64,000 nucleotides of DNA from Aquificota bacterium (GCA_013153635.1 JAADDZ010000021.1:35905-99904); one strand, 5' to 3'. Shown: positions 1 through 8,371, counted from the stretch's first letter. A program made the numbers and translations. The notes: a model not told the origin generated them from the sequence alone.

Positions 1-249
1 CTCATCTCCTTCTCCAAATCTCACTAAAAGCTCCTTTGTAGATTTTCCTCTAACTTCTACAAGGAGTGTGACGCTACCTTTGGTTTTGTCATAGTTAAAA
101 ACTGTAAGAGGTATTATCTCCCCTCCTTTTTTGGAGAGAATCATAACGAACTGACCATGTTTAAATTTTTTTAGCACATGGGGAGCGTGAACTTCCAAGA
201 GATAAAATCTGTCATTTAACACTTCTTTTTTTAGTATTGGAAATCCCAC
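1..249 (-). CDS. SudB/NfnA-like FAD/NAD-binding electron-transfer subunit, partial (N-terminal 83 residues)
   Basis: Partial gene running off the left edge; reading the minus strand from GTG at 249 gives 83 codons without a stop. A GGAGG at 257-261 sits 7 nt before the GTG and fixes the start. The translation begins GFPILKKEVLNDRFYLLEV and contains HGQFVMI followed by IPLTVFNYD, the layout of the FAD-binding barrel in sulfide dehydrogenase SudB, NfnA and dihydroorotate dehydrogenase electron-transfer subunits, where a (R/I)PLT motif binds the flavin. It lies 16 nt downstream of argF and is probably co-transcribed with it. The NAD-binding and iron-sulfur parts are outside the window, so the subfamily cannot be settled. 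Confidence 0.7.
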   Translation of the reverse strand, partial: MGFPILKKEVLNDRFYLLEVHAPHVLKKFKHGQFVMILSKKGGEIIPLTVFNYDKTKGSVTLLVEVRGKSTKELLVRFGEGDE

Positions 250-265
250 GGCAAAACCTCCGTTT

Positions 266-1177
266 TTATTTATAAAGAAAACTCATCAGTGCTTTTTGAG
301 CGTGCAACCTGTTTTCTGCTTGGGTGAATATTATGTCTGAAAATTTTTCAAAAATATCTTCTGTTATCTCTTCACCTTTATGGGCTGGTAAACAATGCAT
401 AACTATAGTATCTTTCTTTCCTGTTTTTGAAAGTAAGTTAGAATCAATCTGAAAGCCTTCAAAATCTTTTATTTTATCTTTTTCTCCTTCTTGTCCCATG
501 CTTACCCAAACATCTGTATAGATTATGTCAGCGTCTTTTACCGCTTCTTCAGGATTATTAGTTATTTCAAGATGGGTGTTATACCTGTCAGCTAATTTTA
601 AGCCTTCAGCTACAGCTTTTCCATTTGGTTCATAACCTTGCGGGGTCGCTACGCTAAGGTTTAATTCAGACAGAGGCGCTCCTAAAAGCCACGAGTTTGC
701 CATATTGTTTCCGTCTCCAATGTAGGCAAGCTTTAATCCCTCTAGTTTTCCAAAATACTCTTTTATAGTCATTATGTCTGACAAGATTTGACATGGGTGG
801 TGAAGGTCTGTTAATGCATTTATTACAGGAATATCACTATAGTGAGCCATATCCTCTATCTCTTTGTGAGAGAATGTTCTTATAACTAAGCCATCTAAAT
901 ATCTAGACAGTACTCTTGCAGTATCTTTTATGTCCTCTCCTCTGCTTATCTGGGTAGAAGAACCTTGTATATAAATAGGTTGACCTCCCATTTGATATAT
1001 ACCTACTTCAAAAGAGATTCTCGTCCTTGTCGACGGTTTCATAAAAATCATACCTATAGATTTCTTGTCTAGAGTCCTATCAGAAAACTTATGCTCCTTT
1101 AGGTGCAAACCGTACTGAACTATCTCAAAAATTTCCTCTCTTTTCAAATCAGAAATTGACAGAAAATCTTTTTTCAC
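266..1177 (-). CDS. argF: ornithine carbamoyltransferase
   Basis: Transfers the carbamoyl group of carbamoyl phosphate to ornithine, giving citrulline in cytosolic arginine synthesis. The carbamoyl-phosphate loop STRTR lies in FMKPSTRTRISFEVG, followed by HPCQILSD and the ornithine-binding HCLPAHKGEE near the C-terminus; HCLPA separates it from the aspartate enzyme, which has HPGPVNRG. I start at GTG 1177 (303 residues) because GGAGG ends 5 nt upstream; a GTG at 1189 would put that ribosome site inside the gene. A sigma-70-like promoter lies at 1206-1234. The flavoprotein gene follows 16 nt downstream. pyrB, its paralogue, is 3 kb away on the other strand. Confidence 0.96.
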   Translation of the reverse strand: MKKDFLSISDLKREEIFEIVQYGLHLKEHKFSDRTLDKKSIGMIFMKPSTRTRISFEVGIYQMGGQPIYIQGSSTQISRGEDIKDTARVLSRYLDGLVIRTFSHKEIEDMAHYSDIPVINALTDLHHPCQILSDIMTIKEYFGKLEGLKLAYIGDGNNMANSWLLGAPLSELNLSVATPQGYEPNGKAVAEGLKLADRYNTHLEITNNPEEAVKDADIIYTDVWVSMGQEGEKDKIKDFEGFQIDSNLLSKTGKKDTIVMHCLPAHKGEEITEDIFEKFSDIIFTQAENRLHAQKALMSFLYK

Positions 1178-1205
1178 AACAACCTCCACTTTTTAGAGAC
1201 ATAAA

Positions 1206-1234
1206 AATATAACATTGTTTTATTTTTTGTTCAA
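1206..1234 (-). promoter_or_regulatory. argF promoter
   Basis: On the minus strand TTGAAC (1229-1234) and TATATT (1206-1211) are separated by exactly 17 bp, about 29 bp upstream of the chosen argF start. Good sigma-70-like match; not experimentally supported. Confidence 0.6.
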
Positions 1235-1305
1235 TCATTTCTCTAAAGAACTGTAAAACAGTACCGAAATAAAAATGAAACCTCATTCGCTAGAGGAATT
1301 TTCTC

Positions 1306-1596
1306 ATGAAAATTAAGTACTTAGCATATATATCTTTATCTTTGATGTTTATGTACACTGTGGCTACTATACATCACCTTGTATTTTTTAGGAAGATAGA
1401 GATTGAATTTTTTATATTTCCATTACTAAGTGCTGTTATATTCAGTACCGTTATCATTTTACTGTTAAAACAGTACGAACAGCTAAAAGAAAGAGAACTA
1501 AGGATAAAAAAACTAAACGAGAATCTAAAAAGGGAGATTCATCAAAAAAAATATAGAGCTAGAAAACATAGAGATAATAACAACAGAAATCTTTAA
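1306..1596 (+). CDS. N-terminal membrane part of a frameshifted PAS-GGDEF-EAL protein
   Basis: Encodes 96 residues with two hydrophobic segments (about 5-27 and 35-55) and then a charged coiled-coil stretch (QYEQLKERELRIKKLNENL). The last 15 or so residues are basic and unlike any domain. In the +1 frame just after an A8 tract (1544-1551) the sequence continues as ELENIEIITTEIFNNQPTLT, which joins smoothly to the PAS domain of the next reading frame. I therefore read this as the membrane anchor of the downstream c-di-GMP protein rather than an independent gene. If the shift is corrected, the whole gene spans 1306-3232 and encodes about 641 residues. Confidence 0.7.
   Translation: MKIKYLAYISLSLMFMYTVATIHHLVFFRKIEIEFFIFPLLSAVIFSTVIILLLKQYEQLKERELRIKKLNENLKREIHQKKYRARKHRDNNNRNL
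1544..1551 (+). other. A8 slippery tract joining two frames of one gene
   Basis: Eight consecutive A after a C. Removing one A (or a +1 slip) fuses the 1306 frame, ending ...REIHQK, to the 1610 frame, beginning NIELENIEIITTEIF, restoring linker helix and PAS domain. It could be transcriptional slippage, a real mutation or a sequencing error; the sequence alone does not decide. Confidence 0.6.
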
Positions 1597-1609
1597 TAAC
1601 CAGCCTACT

Positions 1610-3232
1610 TTGACGATAGTTACCAATGGAAGTGAGATAAAGATGGTAAACAAAACATTTTTTAAGTACTTTAGCCAGTACTCTTCTTTGGAAGAATTTA
1701 AGAGGTTTCACAAAAGTATAGCCGAATTTTTCCAAGAGAAAAAAGGCTATCTAAAACCAACAAAAGAAGACAAAATCTGGATAGAACAGGTATGCAAAGA
1801 TAGTGGAAAAACTCACAAAGTATTCTTAAATATAAACGGACACAGATATATAATGTCTGTAAAAGCTTCTTCCTTTTATCTAAACAAGGAAAAACTCTTT
1901 GTAGTTGTATTTTCAGATATAACAGAGCTAGAAAAGATAAACAAAAAACTCGAATTTATGCTCTACCATGATGAGCTTACAATGCTCCCAAACCGAAGAG
2001 CCCTCATTAGGGATATAAAAAACGGCAAAAACAAAGAAGGGTTATGCTTGATAAACATAGATAATTTCAAATCTATAAACGATGTTTATGGAGTAAGGAT
2101 AGGAGACCAGATACTAAAAGAAGTATCTAAAAGGTTAATCTTATGCCTAGAAAGGCAGAACAAAAAGGATAGTAAAGTTTACAAACTACACGCAGATGAA
2201 TTTGCAATCCTATATTTCCACAACAACAAATCTATAAAAGAGTATCAGACAATTATATCCCTAATCATATACGAACTTACAGAAAAACCCTATGTTTTTG
2301 GAGATTACGAAATATTTATAAGTGTTTCTGTAGGTGTTTCTCTATCTGAATGGATAGAAAATATCGATGAACTCCTTCCAACAGCTGATGTAGCATTAAA
2401 AACCGCCAAAAAAGAAAAAAAACATTTCGTCTTTTACAAAGATGTAGAAAAAGAGAAAAAAGATTATGCAGAAAACATATATTGGACAAAAAAATTGGTA
2501 AAAGCTCTAAAACATGACCAGATAAAAGTGTTTTATCAACCTATATATTCTATAAAAGAAAACAAGATAACGAAATTCGAATGTCTAGTTAGAATGATAG
2601 ACGAACACAAAAATGTAATTACCCCGTATAAATTTCTTGAAATAGCAAAAATATCAAAAATCTATCCAGAATTAACAAAAAGAGTTATAAGAGAAAGTTT
2701 TTCTTACTGTAGAAATTGTGAACATGAGTTTTCGATAAATATCGACATTCAAGATATACTAAATGAAGATGTAGTTGAGTTTATTGTGGAATATATCAAA
2801 AAGTACAACGTAGGAGAGAAACTAGTATTCGAATTCTTAGAAACAGAAAGTATAGGAAACTACGAAATAATAAAAGATTTTATCAATGATATGAAAAAAT
2901 TTGGGTGTAAATTTGCAATTGACGATTTTGGTTCTGGTTACTCAAACTTTGAAAGACTGATGGAGCTAAATATAAGTTATATAAAAATAGATTCATCATT
3001 TATCAAAAAACTTCCATACGACCGAGACAGCCACAAAATAGTAAAGCTTATCAATGAGTTTGCCCACACAATTGGAGCAGAAACAGTAGCAGAATTTGTA
3101 TCTTCAAAAGATATTTTTGACAAAGTAGTAGAGCTAGGTATAGACCACGCCCAAGGATTCTATATTGGAGAGCCAAAACCAAAAATAGACAAAACAATGC
3201 TGTTAGATGTTTTTGATAGATTTATAACCTAA
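1610..3232 (+). CDS. PAS-GGDEF-EAL protein, cytosolic part (degenerate GGDEF)
   Basis: c-di-GMP signalling protein. Domains: PAS about 1-108 (ends VVVFSDITELEK), GGDEF about 115-280, EAL about 290-535. The GGDEF signature is HADEF (194-198), so cyclase activity is doubtful. The EAL domain has ECLVR in place of EALxR but keeps the N of NIDIQ, the FLETES glutamates, DDFGSGYS, IKIDSSF and QGFYIGEP, so phosphodiesterase activity is plausible. The TTG at 1610 is only the first in-frame start-like codon; PAS sequence (EIFNNQPTLTIV) runs on upstream of it, showing that the true N-terminus lies in the 1306 frame. It overlaps the exchanger gene tail-to-tail by 11 nt. Confidence 0.85.
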   Translation: MTIVTNGSEIKMVNKTFFKYFSQYSSLEEFKRFHKSIAEFFQEKKGYLKPTKEDKIWIEQVCKDSGKTHKVFLNINGHRYIMSVKASSFYLNKEKLFVVVFSDITELEKINKKLEFMLYHDELTMLPNRRALIRDIKNGKNKEGLCLINIDNFKSINDVYGVRIGDQILKEVSKRLILCLERQNKKDSKVYKLHADEFAILYFHNNKSIKEYQTIISLIIYELTEKPYVFGDYEIFISVSVGVSLSEWIENIDELLPTADVALKTAKKEKKHFVFYKDVEKEKKDYAENIYWTKKLVKALKHDQIKVFYQPIYSIKENKITKFECLVRMIDEHKNVITPYKFLEIAKISKIYPELTKRVIRESFSYCRNCEHEFSINIDIQDILNEDVVEFIVEYIKKYNVGEKLVFEFLETESIGNYEIIKDFINDMKKFGCKFAIDDFGSGYSNFERLMELNISYIKIDSSFIKKLPYDRDSHKIVKLINEFAHTIGAETVAEFVSSKDIFDKVVELGIDHAQGFYIGEPKPKIDKTMLLDVFDRFIT

Positions 3233-4223
3233 GGTGATAGGTAAGATATATACCTAACACATACAAAATTGCAAGGAGTATAGACTCATTACCAATAAAG
3301 AAATATTTGCGTTCTACTTTGTATATAAGACCAATGATAACCACACATGTCATAATAACAGCGAACAAAGCAGGAATCACAGAAGACAGACTCATATAAC
3401 TATAAACAGACCCTTTCAAAAAGAAAAAATCAGAAACAGCCATAATAAAAACATTAAAAATATTACTCCCCAAAAGATTCGCTACAGCTATTTGGACTAA
3501 ACCTAACTTTATAGAGGCTATAGATACTGCAAGTTCAGGCAAAGAGGTAGTAACAGCGATAAAAAAACTACCAAAAAACGTTTCAGATAAACCAAACGCC
3601 TGTATGATTTTTTCTCCTCTTTCAGGAAGTAAGGTTGCCGCAAAAATTATAAAAACAGAGTTAAGAGCATACTTAAAAACCACATCTTTTAACGGAATCT
3701 GTTCATATTTCAATTTTTGAGCTATCTCATGGGTAGCCTTTTTCAGCAATCTCCTCTCATAAGAAGTAGATACTTTAAGAGCAAAAATGTATATAACGAT
3801 TATTATCAGCGAACTAAGACTAACCCACTTGATAGAAAAGATATACTTACTCATAAGTATAGACAAAACAGCAACAACAATAAGAACAATCCCAAAAGAA
3901 GCTGTAAGAGTAAAACCGTGATGAACCTTTGTGGTAAGTGGTTGCTGTTTTATAAAAGCATCAAGAATAACCAGCATAAAAAGATTTGCCATACAGCTTC
4001 CAAATATATCTCCAGCTAATAAATCAGCAGACTCTACAATAGCTACAGAACTTATACCTGTTATAAGCTCCGGAAGAGAAGTTATAGAAGCAATAAAAAT
4101 CAGACCGATAATAGTTTTCCCTAGATTTAACTTTTCAGCTAAAATATCCCCATACTTTACAAGGTTCTTTCCAGAAAAAAGTACAATAAGCATCAAAACA
4201 AAAAATTCAACCCATAAAATCAT
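3222..4223 (-). CDS. sodium/calcium exchanger family membrane protein (YrbG/CaxA type)
   Basis: Predicted inner-membrane cation antiporter of 333 residues with about ten hydrophobic helices. The two inverted halves characteristic of the CaCA superfamily are visible: GDIFGSCMANLFML in the first half, after SITSLPELITGISS, and LLGSNIFNVFIM in the second, after TTSLPELAVSIAS. These carry the acidic and polar residues that bind the ion. The central loop is short, as in bacterial members. Start ATG has only a weak GTAGG ribosome site. Divergent from pyrB. The ion specificity (Ca2+/H+, Ca2+/Na+ or other) cannot be read from sequence. Confidence 0.88.
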   Translation of the reverse strand: MILWVEFFVLMLIVLFSGKNLVKYGDILAEKLNLGKTIIGLIFIASITSLPELITGISSVAIVESADLLAGDIFGSCMANLFMLVILDAFIKQQPLTTKVHHGFTLTASFGIVLIVVAVLSILMSKYIFSIKWVSLSSLIIIVIYIFALKVSTSYERRLLKKATHEIAQKLKYEQIPLKDVVFKYALNSVFIIFAATLLPERGEKIIQAFGLSETFFGSFFIAVTTSLPELAVSIASIKLGLVQIAVANLLGSNIFNVFIMAVSDFFFLKGSVYSYMSLSSVIPALFAVIMTCVVIIGLIYKVERKYFFIGNESILLAILYVLGIYLTYHLRL

Positions 4224-4247
4224 TCTATTGCGCCTACAAAAATAAAC

Positions 4248-4277
4248 TTGTTAAGATTAATTTTAATCTGTTAATAT
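4248..4277 (+). promoter_or_regulatory. pyrB promoter with palindrome in the spacer
   Basis: TTGTTA (4248-4253) and TAATAT (4272-4277) are 18 bp apart. The spacer holds a perfect inverted repeat, AGATTAA-TT-TTAATCT (4254-4269). A dimeric regulator bound there would cover the promoter core. Located 34 bp before the pyrB TTG start. Confidence 0.5.
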
Positions 4278-4310
4278 TTTTTTTACCTGAAAATTTTTCG
4301 AGGACTTAGA

Positions 4311-5228
4311 TTGAAAGATTTACTAAGCATCAACCAACTTTCAGAAGAAGATATAACACATATATACGAAATAGCCAAAGACTACAAAAAAAAGTACAAA
4401 AACAATCAAAAAAAATTTACAGACCTAAAAGGATACTCTGTACTACTTCCATTCTTTGAAAACTCAACCAGAACAAGAACATCTTTTGAGCTTGCAGGAA
4501 AGATACTTTCAGCAGACACGATAAACATAAACTCCTCCCAAAGCTCTGTCAAAAAAGGAGAGAATCTATACGACACTATTAAAACCTTAGAAGCTATGAA
4601 CAGTGATTTTATCGTGATAAGGCATTACATGTCAGGAGCTCCTCACATTGTAGCAAAAGAAATAAAATCAAGGATAATAAATGCAGGAGACGGAATGAAC
4701 GAACACCCTTCCCAAGCGCTAATCGACGGGTTCACCATTCTAGAAGAAAAAGGAGAAATAAAAAACCTAAAAATAGTGATAATAGGAGATATACTACACA
4801 GTAGAGTAGCTCGTTCAGACATAAAACTCTTCAAAAAGCTAGGAGCAGAAGTAACTCTATGCGCACCTATAACGATGATACCTAGATACGCCCAAACACT
4901 AGGAGCAGACTACATAACAACAAATATTGAAGATGCCCTAAAAGATAAAGATGTAGCTATATTCTTAAGAATCCAGCTAGAAAGACAATCAAAAGTATAT
5001 TTCACCTCATTAAACGAATACTCTATAAAATACGGTTTAAATCAGGAAAGATTAAACCTCCTAAAAGAAGATGCAGTTATAATGCACCCGGGACCAGTAA
5101 ACAGAGGAATAGAAATCCAAAGTGAGTTAGTATATGGAAACAGAAGCTTAATCTTAGAACAAGTGGAAAATGGTCTTTTTATAAGAAAGGCTATTTACAA
5201 ATTTTTACTTGAAAAAACAGGAGGATAG
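4311..5228 (+). CDS. pyrB: aspartate carbamoyltransferase catalytic subunit
   Basis: Makes carbamoyl-aspartate from carbamoyl phosphate and aspartate, the committed step of pyrimidine synthesis. 305 residues, the usual length. Visible motifs: ENSTRTRTSFELAGK (carbamoyl-phosphate loop), HPSQALIDG and MHPGPVNRG, the last being diagnostic of ATCase over ornithine transcarbamylase. Start is TTG, with a GAGG a few bases upstream. The stop codon region GGAGGATAG also forms the ribosome site of htrA, 2 nt downstream, so the two are probably co-transcribed. A palindrome sits in its promoter spacer. No regulatory pyrI chain is adjacent. Confidence 0.96.
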   Translation: MKDLLSINQLSEEDITHIYEIAKDYKKKYKNNQKKFTDLKGYSVLLPFFENSTRTRTSFELAGKILSADTININSSQSSVKKGENLYDTIKTLEAMNSDFIVIRHYMSGAPHIVAKEIKSRIINAGDGMNEHPSQALIDGFTILEEKGEIKNLKIVIIGDILHSRVARSDIKLFKKLGAEVTLCAPITMIPRYAQTLGADYITTNIEDALKDKDVAIFLRIQLERQSKVYFTSLNEYSIKYGLNQERLNLLKEDAVIMHPGPVNRGIEIQSELVYGNRSLILEQVENGLFIRKAIYKFLLEKTGG

Positions 5229-5230
5229 AT

Positions 5231-6628
5231 ATGAACAGAAAATTTTTATCCATATTTTTCGTTCTTCTCACCATAGGATATTCATATGCAGGTCTCATGC
5301 TTAAACAGTTCGATAGAGAAATCGTAGACATCGTAGAAGATGTATCTCCAGCAGTGGTTACTATCTTTACTATAAGAGAAGTAAAAGTTCCTAACCCTTT
5401 TAGAGACCTACCATTTGGAGAATTCTTTGGATTCCCACCAGATAGAGATTTTACCCAAAGAGTAGAAGGTCTTGGTTCAGGATTTATCGTCAAAGTAGAC
5501 GAAAAGAAAAAGTTAGTCTATATCATAACCAACAACCATGTCATAGAAAACGCAACAAACATACAAGTAAAATTCAAAAACAAAAAAGTCCTAGACGCAA
5601 AAGTGATAGGAAAAGACAAATTAAGCGACATCGCTATAATAGCAGTACCTTTCAAAAAAGGAATAGAAAACTACGCAAAAAAACATATCCTAAAATTTGG
5701 AAATTCTGACAAACTAAAACAAGGAAATCTCGTTATAGCGATTGGAAACCCGTTAGGACTAGACGGAACTGTTACTATGGGGATAATCTCCGCTTTAGAC
5801 AGGTCTATCGAAGGACACCCGGGAGAAGGGTTTATCCAGACAGACGCCGCAATAAATCCGGGAAACTCTGGAGGTCCCTTAGTAAACATAGATGGAGAAG
5901 TAGTAGGTATCAATACAGCTATAATAGCAGGCGCCCAAGGGTTAGGATTTGCAGTACCAGCAAACCAAGCAAAATGGGTAATGGAACATATACTAAAATA
6001 CGGAAAAGTAAAAAGAGGAAAAATAGGAGTAATAATCCAACCCCTAACCCCAGACCTTGCAGAACATTTTAACGTAGAACACGGAGTAGTAGTATCAAAG
6101 GTAATAAAAGGAGGACCTGCAGACAAAGCAGGTATAAAACCCGGAGATGTCATAGTTGCAGTAAACGGTAACCCTGTAGAAGACCCTAACGATGTACAAA
6201 AATACGTAATGAGAACAGAACCGGGTAAATATGTAACTCTTACCATAATAAGAGATGGAAAAAAACTAAACATAAAAGTCAAAACAGTACCATGGGAAGA
6301 AGAAATAGATGTTAGTAATCTAAGAGACTTAGAAATAAAATATGGAATAATCGTTAGAGATATAACACCAGAGATAAGACAAAGGTACGGTCTACCAAAG
6401 ATACCTCATGGAGTTCTAGTTATAGATGTAAAACCCGGTTCACCTGCAGACGAAGCAGGATTAAGAACAGGAGACATAATAATCTCGGTAAACAAAAAAC
6501 CTATAAAAACAGCAGAAGAGTTTTGGAAAGAAATACAAAAAGCCAAAGCACAAGGCAAAAAAAGTGTGCTTTTATATGTACAAAGAGGATACACAAGCAT
6601 ATGGACAACTCTACCAATCATAAAATAA
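5231..6628 (+). CDS. HtrA/DegP-family periplasmic serine protease with two PDZ domains
   Basis: ATP-independent protease/chaperone for misfolded envelope proteins. N-terminal signal or anchor (about 5-20, LSIFFVLLTIGYSYAG). The trypsin-like domain carries H103 (NNHVIENA), D133 (LSDIAII) and S213 (NPGNSGGPL). PDZ1 is about 255-350 (GVVVSKVIKGGPADKAGIKP) and PDZ2 about 370-460 (GVLVIDVKPGSPADEAGLRT). 465 residues is typical of DegP/DegQ. The GGAGG ribosome site lies in the end of pyrB. A GC-rich hairpin follows at 6635-6652, before nadD. Whether it is functionally DegP, DegQ or DegS-like cannot be told. Confidence 0.95.
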   Translation: MNRKFLSIFFVLLTIGYSYAGLMLKQFDREIVDIVEDVSPAVVTIFTIREVKVPNPFRDLPFGEFFGFPPDRDFTQRVEGLGSGFIVKVDEKKKLVYIITNNHVIENATNIQVKFKNKKVLDAKVIGKDKLSDIAIIAVPFKKGIENYAKKHILKFGNSDKLKQGNLVIAIGNPLGLDGTVTMGIISALDRSIEGHPGEGFIQTDAAINPGNSGGPLVNIDGEVVGINTAIIAGAQGLGFAVPANQAKWVMEHILKYGKVKRGKIGVIIQPLTPDLAEHFNVEHGVVVSKVIKGGPADKAGIKPGDVIVAVNGNPVEDPNDVQKYVMRTEPGKYVTLTIIRDGKKLNIKVKTVPWEEEIDVSNLRDLEIKYGIIVRDITPEIRQRYGLPKIPHGVLVIDVKPGSPADEAGLRTGDIIISVNKKPIKTAEEFWKEIQKAKAQGKKSVLLYVQRGYTSIWTTLPIIK

Positions 6629-6634
6629 AAGAAG

Positions 6635-6652
6635 GGGGCTTTTTTAAGCCCC
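6635..6652 (+). terminator. hairpin between htrA and nadD (weak terminator or attenuator)
   Basis: Stem GGGGCTT (6635-6641) pairs with AAGCCCC (6646-6652) around a TTTT loop. No T tract follows on the plus strand (TATATAAG), so it is not a standard intrinsic terminator. It ends 10 nt before the nadD ATG. Confidence 0.5.
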
Positions 6653-6662
6653 TATATAAGTC

Positions 6663-7292
6663 ATGATTGGACTATTTGGCGGTAGTTTTGACCCAGTTCA
6701 TATAGGACATCTTAGAATAGGAGAAGATATAAGAGAATATTTCTCCTTAGAAGAGATAATATTCATACCAGCCTACCAATCCCCATTGAAACCAGAGACT
6801 AGAGCTTCAGCAGAAGATAGACTGTACATGTTAAAAGAGTCCATAAAATACAACCCAAAATTTAAAGTAAGCGATTTTGAGCTAAGAAGAAAAGAAAAAT
6901 CATATACGATATACACCGCCAAGTATTTCGTAAAAAAACTCGGATACTTTCCAGCGTTTATTGTAGGCACAGATGCCTTTTTAACACTACATAAATGGAA
7001 AGAAGCAGAAAAAATTGTAAAACTTCTAAACTTTATTGTGGTTGGAAGAAACGATTTTAATATTGAAATTTTAAAAAAGTATCTACAAACACACTTTCCT
7101 AATATAGAACTACTCATAGACAAAACATCTATAGATAAAAACAAAACAGCTGTCTACTTCTTCGGCAAAAGAAGGATAGATGTCTCCTCCTCCGAAATCA
7201 GACAGCGAATAAAAGAGAACAAAACTATAACCTACCTTGTATTACCAGAAGTTGAGTATTATATTATTAAGAAAAAATTGTACAGAGGATAA
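6663..7292 (+). CDS. nadD: nicotinate-nucleotide adenylyltransferase
   Basis: Adenylates nicotinate mononucleotide to deamido-NAD in NAD synthesis. 209 residues. The nucleotidyltransferase signature GLFGGSFDPVHIGH (residues 3-16) holds the HxGH motif, and the ISSTxxR-type motif appears as DVSSSEIRQRI near the C-terminus. No Shine-Dalgarno sequence is visible; the ATG follows a hairpin by 10 nt, so translation may depend on coupling or on processing of that hairpin. clpS follows 2 nt after the stop. In many bacteria nadD neighbours rsfS, which is absent here. Confidence 0.94.
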   Translation: MIGLFGGSFDPVHIGHLRIGEDIREYFSLEEIIFIPAYQSPLKPETRASAEDRLYMLKESIKYNPKFKVSDFELRRKEKSYTIYTAKYFVKKLGYFPAFIVGTDAFLTLHKWKEAEKIVKLLNFIVVGRNDFNIEILKKYLQTHFPNIELLIDKTSIDKNKTAVYFFGKRRIDVSSSEIRQRIKENKTITYLVLPEVEYYIIKKKLYRG

Positions 7293-7294
7293 AC

Positions 7295-7573
7295 ATGTCA
7301 ATAGGATTTGAAAGAGAAGAAAAATCCTCTGTTGATACATTAACAAGTATCCCTGCAAAAGTCGTACTGTATAACGACGATTGGCATACTTTTGAAGAAG
7401 TTATATATCAGATTATAAAAGCTATAAAATGTGACTTAAAAACTGCAGAACAGCTTACATGGGAAGTCCATAGTAAAGGCAAAGCGGTAGTGTTTGAAGG
7501 AGATTTAGAAGAAGCAATAAAAGTAGCGAACATACTAGAAGAGATAGATTTATCCGTAGAAATATACCTTTAA
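7295..7573 (+). CDS. clpS: ClpS-family adaptor of the Clp protease
   Basis: Small (92-residue) cytosolic adaptor that delivers N-degron substrates to ClpA/ClpC. The ClpS fold is recognisable from KVVLYNDDWHTFEEVIYQI, where NDD helps bind the N-terminal amino acid, from the helix with WEVHSKGKAVVFEG, and from the closing DLSVEIYL strand. The Asp-Trp spacing is close to canonical NDDxT but the T is replaced (DDWHTF). AGAGGATAA provides its ribosome site at the end of nadD. It overlaps the DUF3108 gene by 4 nt tail-to-tail. Substrate preference not predictable. Confidence 0.82.
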   Translation: MSIGFEREEKSSVDTLTSIPAKVVLYNDDWHTFEEVIYQIIKAIKCDLKTAEQLTWEVHSKGKAVVFEGDLEEAIKVANILEEIDLSVEIYL

Positions 7574-8271
7574 ATTTTGTTTAAAACAATAACCCCTTTA
7601 TCAAAAACAGCCCTTATCTTAACGGGAAAACCAGTTCTCTCATCGACCCAAATTTTCCACTTCCCCTTTGTTTTTATCAAACCTTCACCTTGTAATCTCG
7701 GCTCTAAAACCAAAACGTAACATCTATAAGACTTGGAACCAACTCTTATCTCTTCTCTCTTAGAAAATTTGTAAGGAATCTTATACTTTTCCCCATCAAA
7801 GAAGATACTCAAAAAACCTTCTTTCTCATATCTAAAGGTCTTAAAAAGCAAAACAGTAGCAGTAAAAGGGTCTAGATAACCTTCCTCGTTAGGAACAACT
7901 TTAGAAAATCTCCTTATCACACTTCCCCTTTTTATACTCTTCTTGGTTAGTATTAGCGCATCTTTAAACTCATACCAGTACTCCACAGAAAAATCCTTTT
8001 CCCTTTGAACAAAAAAGAACTTTTTACTTTTGTCATTTATCGAAAGGGCAAAACCTCTGTATTTTATATCTTTAAAGGCTTTTAATATACCGATAGTTTC
8101 TACAGTAGCAGTGAACCTACCTTCTCCTTCTTTCTCTACGTAAGAAATACAGTTTTTAATAACAGGGATAAAAAAATAGTAACCCTTATAACACGAAGAA
8201 AAAGTAATATCTTTACCAAAAGCACCTATATAAAATAAAAATAAACTCAACAAAACATAATTCATAAACAT
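7570..8271 (-). CDS. secreted DUF3108-like protein of unknown function
   Basis: A signal peptide (MNYVLLSLFLFYIGAFGKD) precedes about 210 residues of predicted beta structure. The order of features, an early YxxxxFIPV strand, DPFTATVLLFKT in the middle, a glycine-rich VGSKSYRCYVLVLEP strand and a C-terminal KIWVDERTGFPVKI motif, matches DUF3108 periplasmic proteins. I start at ATG 8271 (233 residues) because the longer frame to 8391 adds an unconvincing AT-rich stretch that overlaps the groESL promoter; ATG 8265 is an alternative. Function unknown; the fold suggests lipid or envelope association. Convergent with clpS. Confidence 0.7.
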   Translation of the reverse strand: MFMNYVLLSLFLFYIGAFGKDITFSSCYKGYYFFIPVIKNCISYVEKEGEGRFTATVETIGILKAFKDIKYRGFALSINDKSKKFFFVQREKDFSVEYWYEFKDALILTKKSIKRGSVIRRFSKVVPNEEGYLDPFTATVLLFKTFRYEKEGFLSIFFDGEKYKIPYKFSKREEIRVGSKSYRCYVLVLEPRLQGEGLIKTKGKWKIWVDERTGFPVKIRAVFDKGVIVLNKI

Positions 8272-8371
8272 AAAATTATATCCAAGGAAACATTTATCTA
8301 GTATAATAATATTATTAAAGCTTAATAAGATTTTCTTAGTTATATTAAATAAGATTTTATAAACAAAGGTC

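Noticed and set aside
1610..3232. TTG at 1610 as a genuine independent start
   Set aside because: PAS sequence extends upstream of it in frame and no ribosome site is present; the split gene explanation is better.
5671..6282. 203-residue frame antisense to htrA
   Set aside because: Falls wholly inside htrA on the opposite strand, is rich in Pro/Ser/Thr/Ile and shows no motif; htrA has complete catalytic and PDZ signatures.
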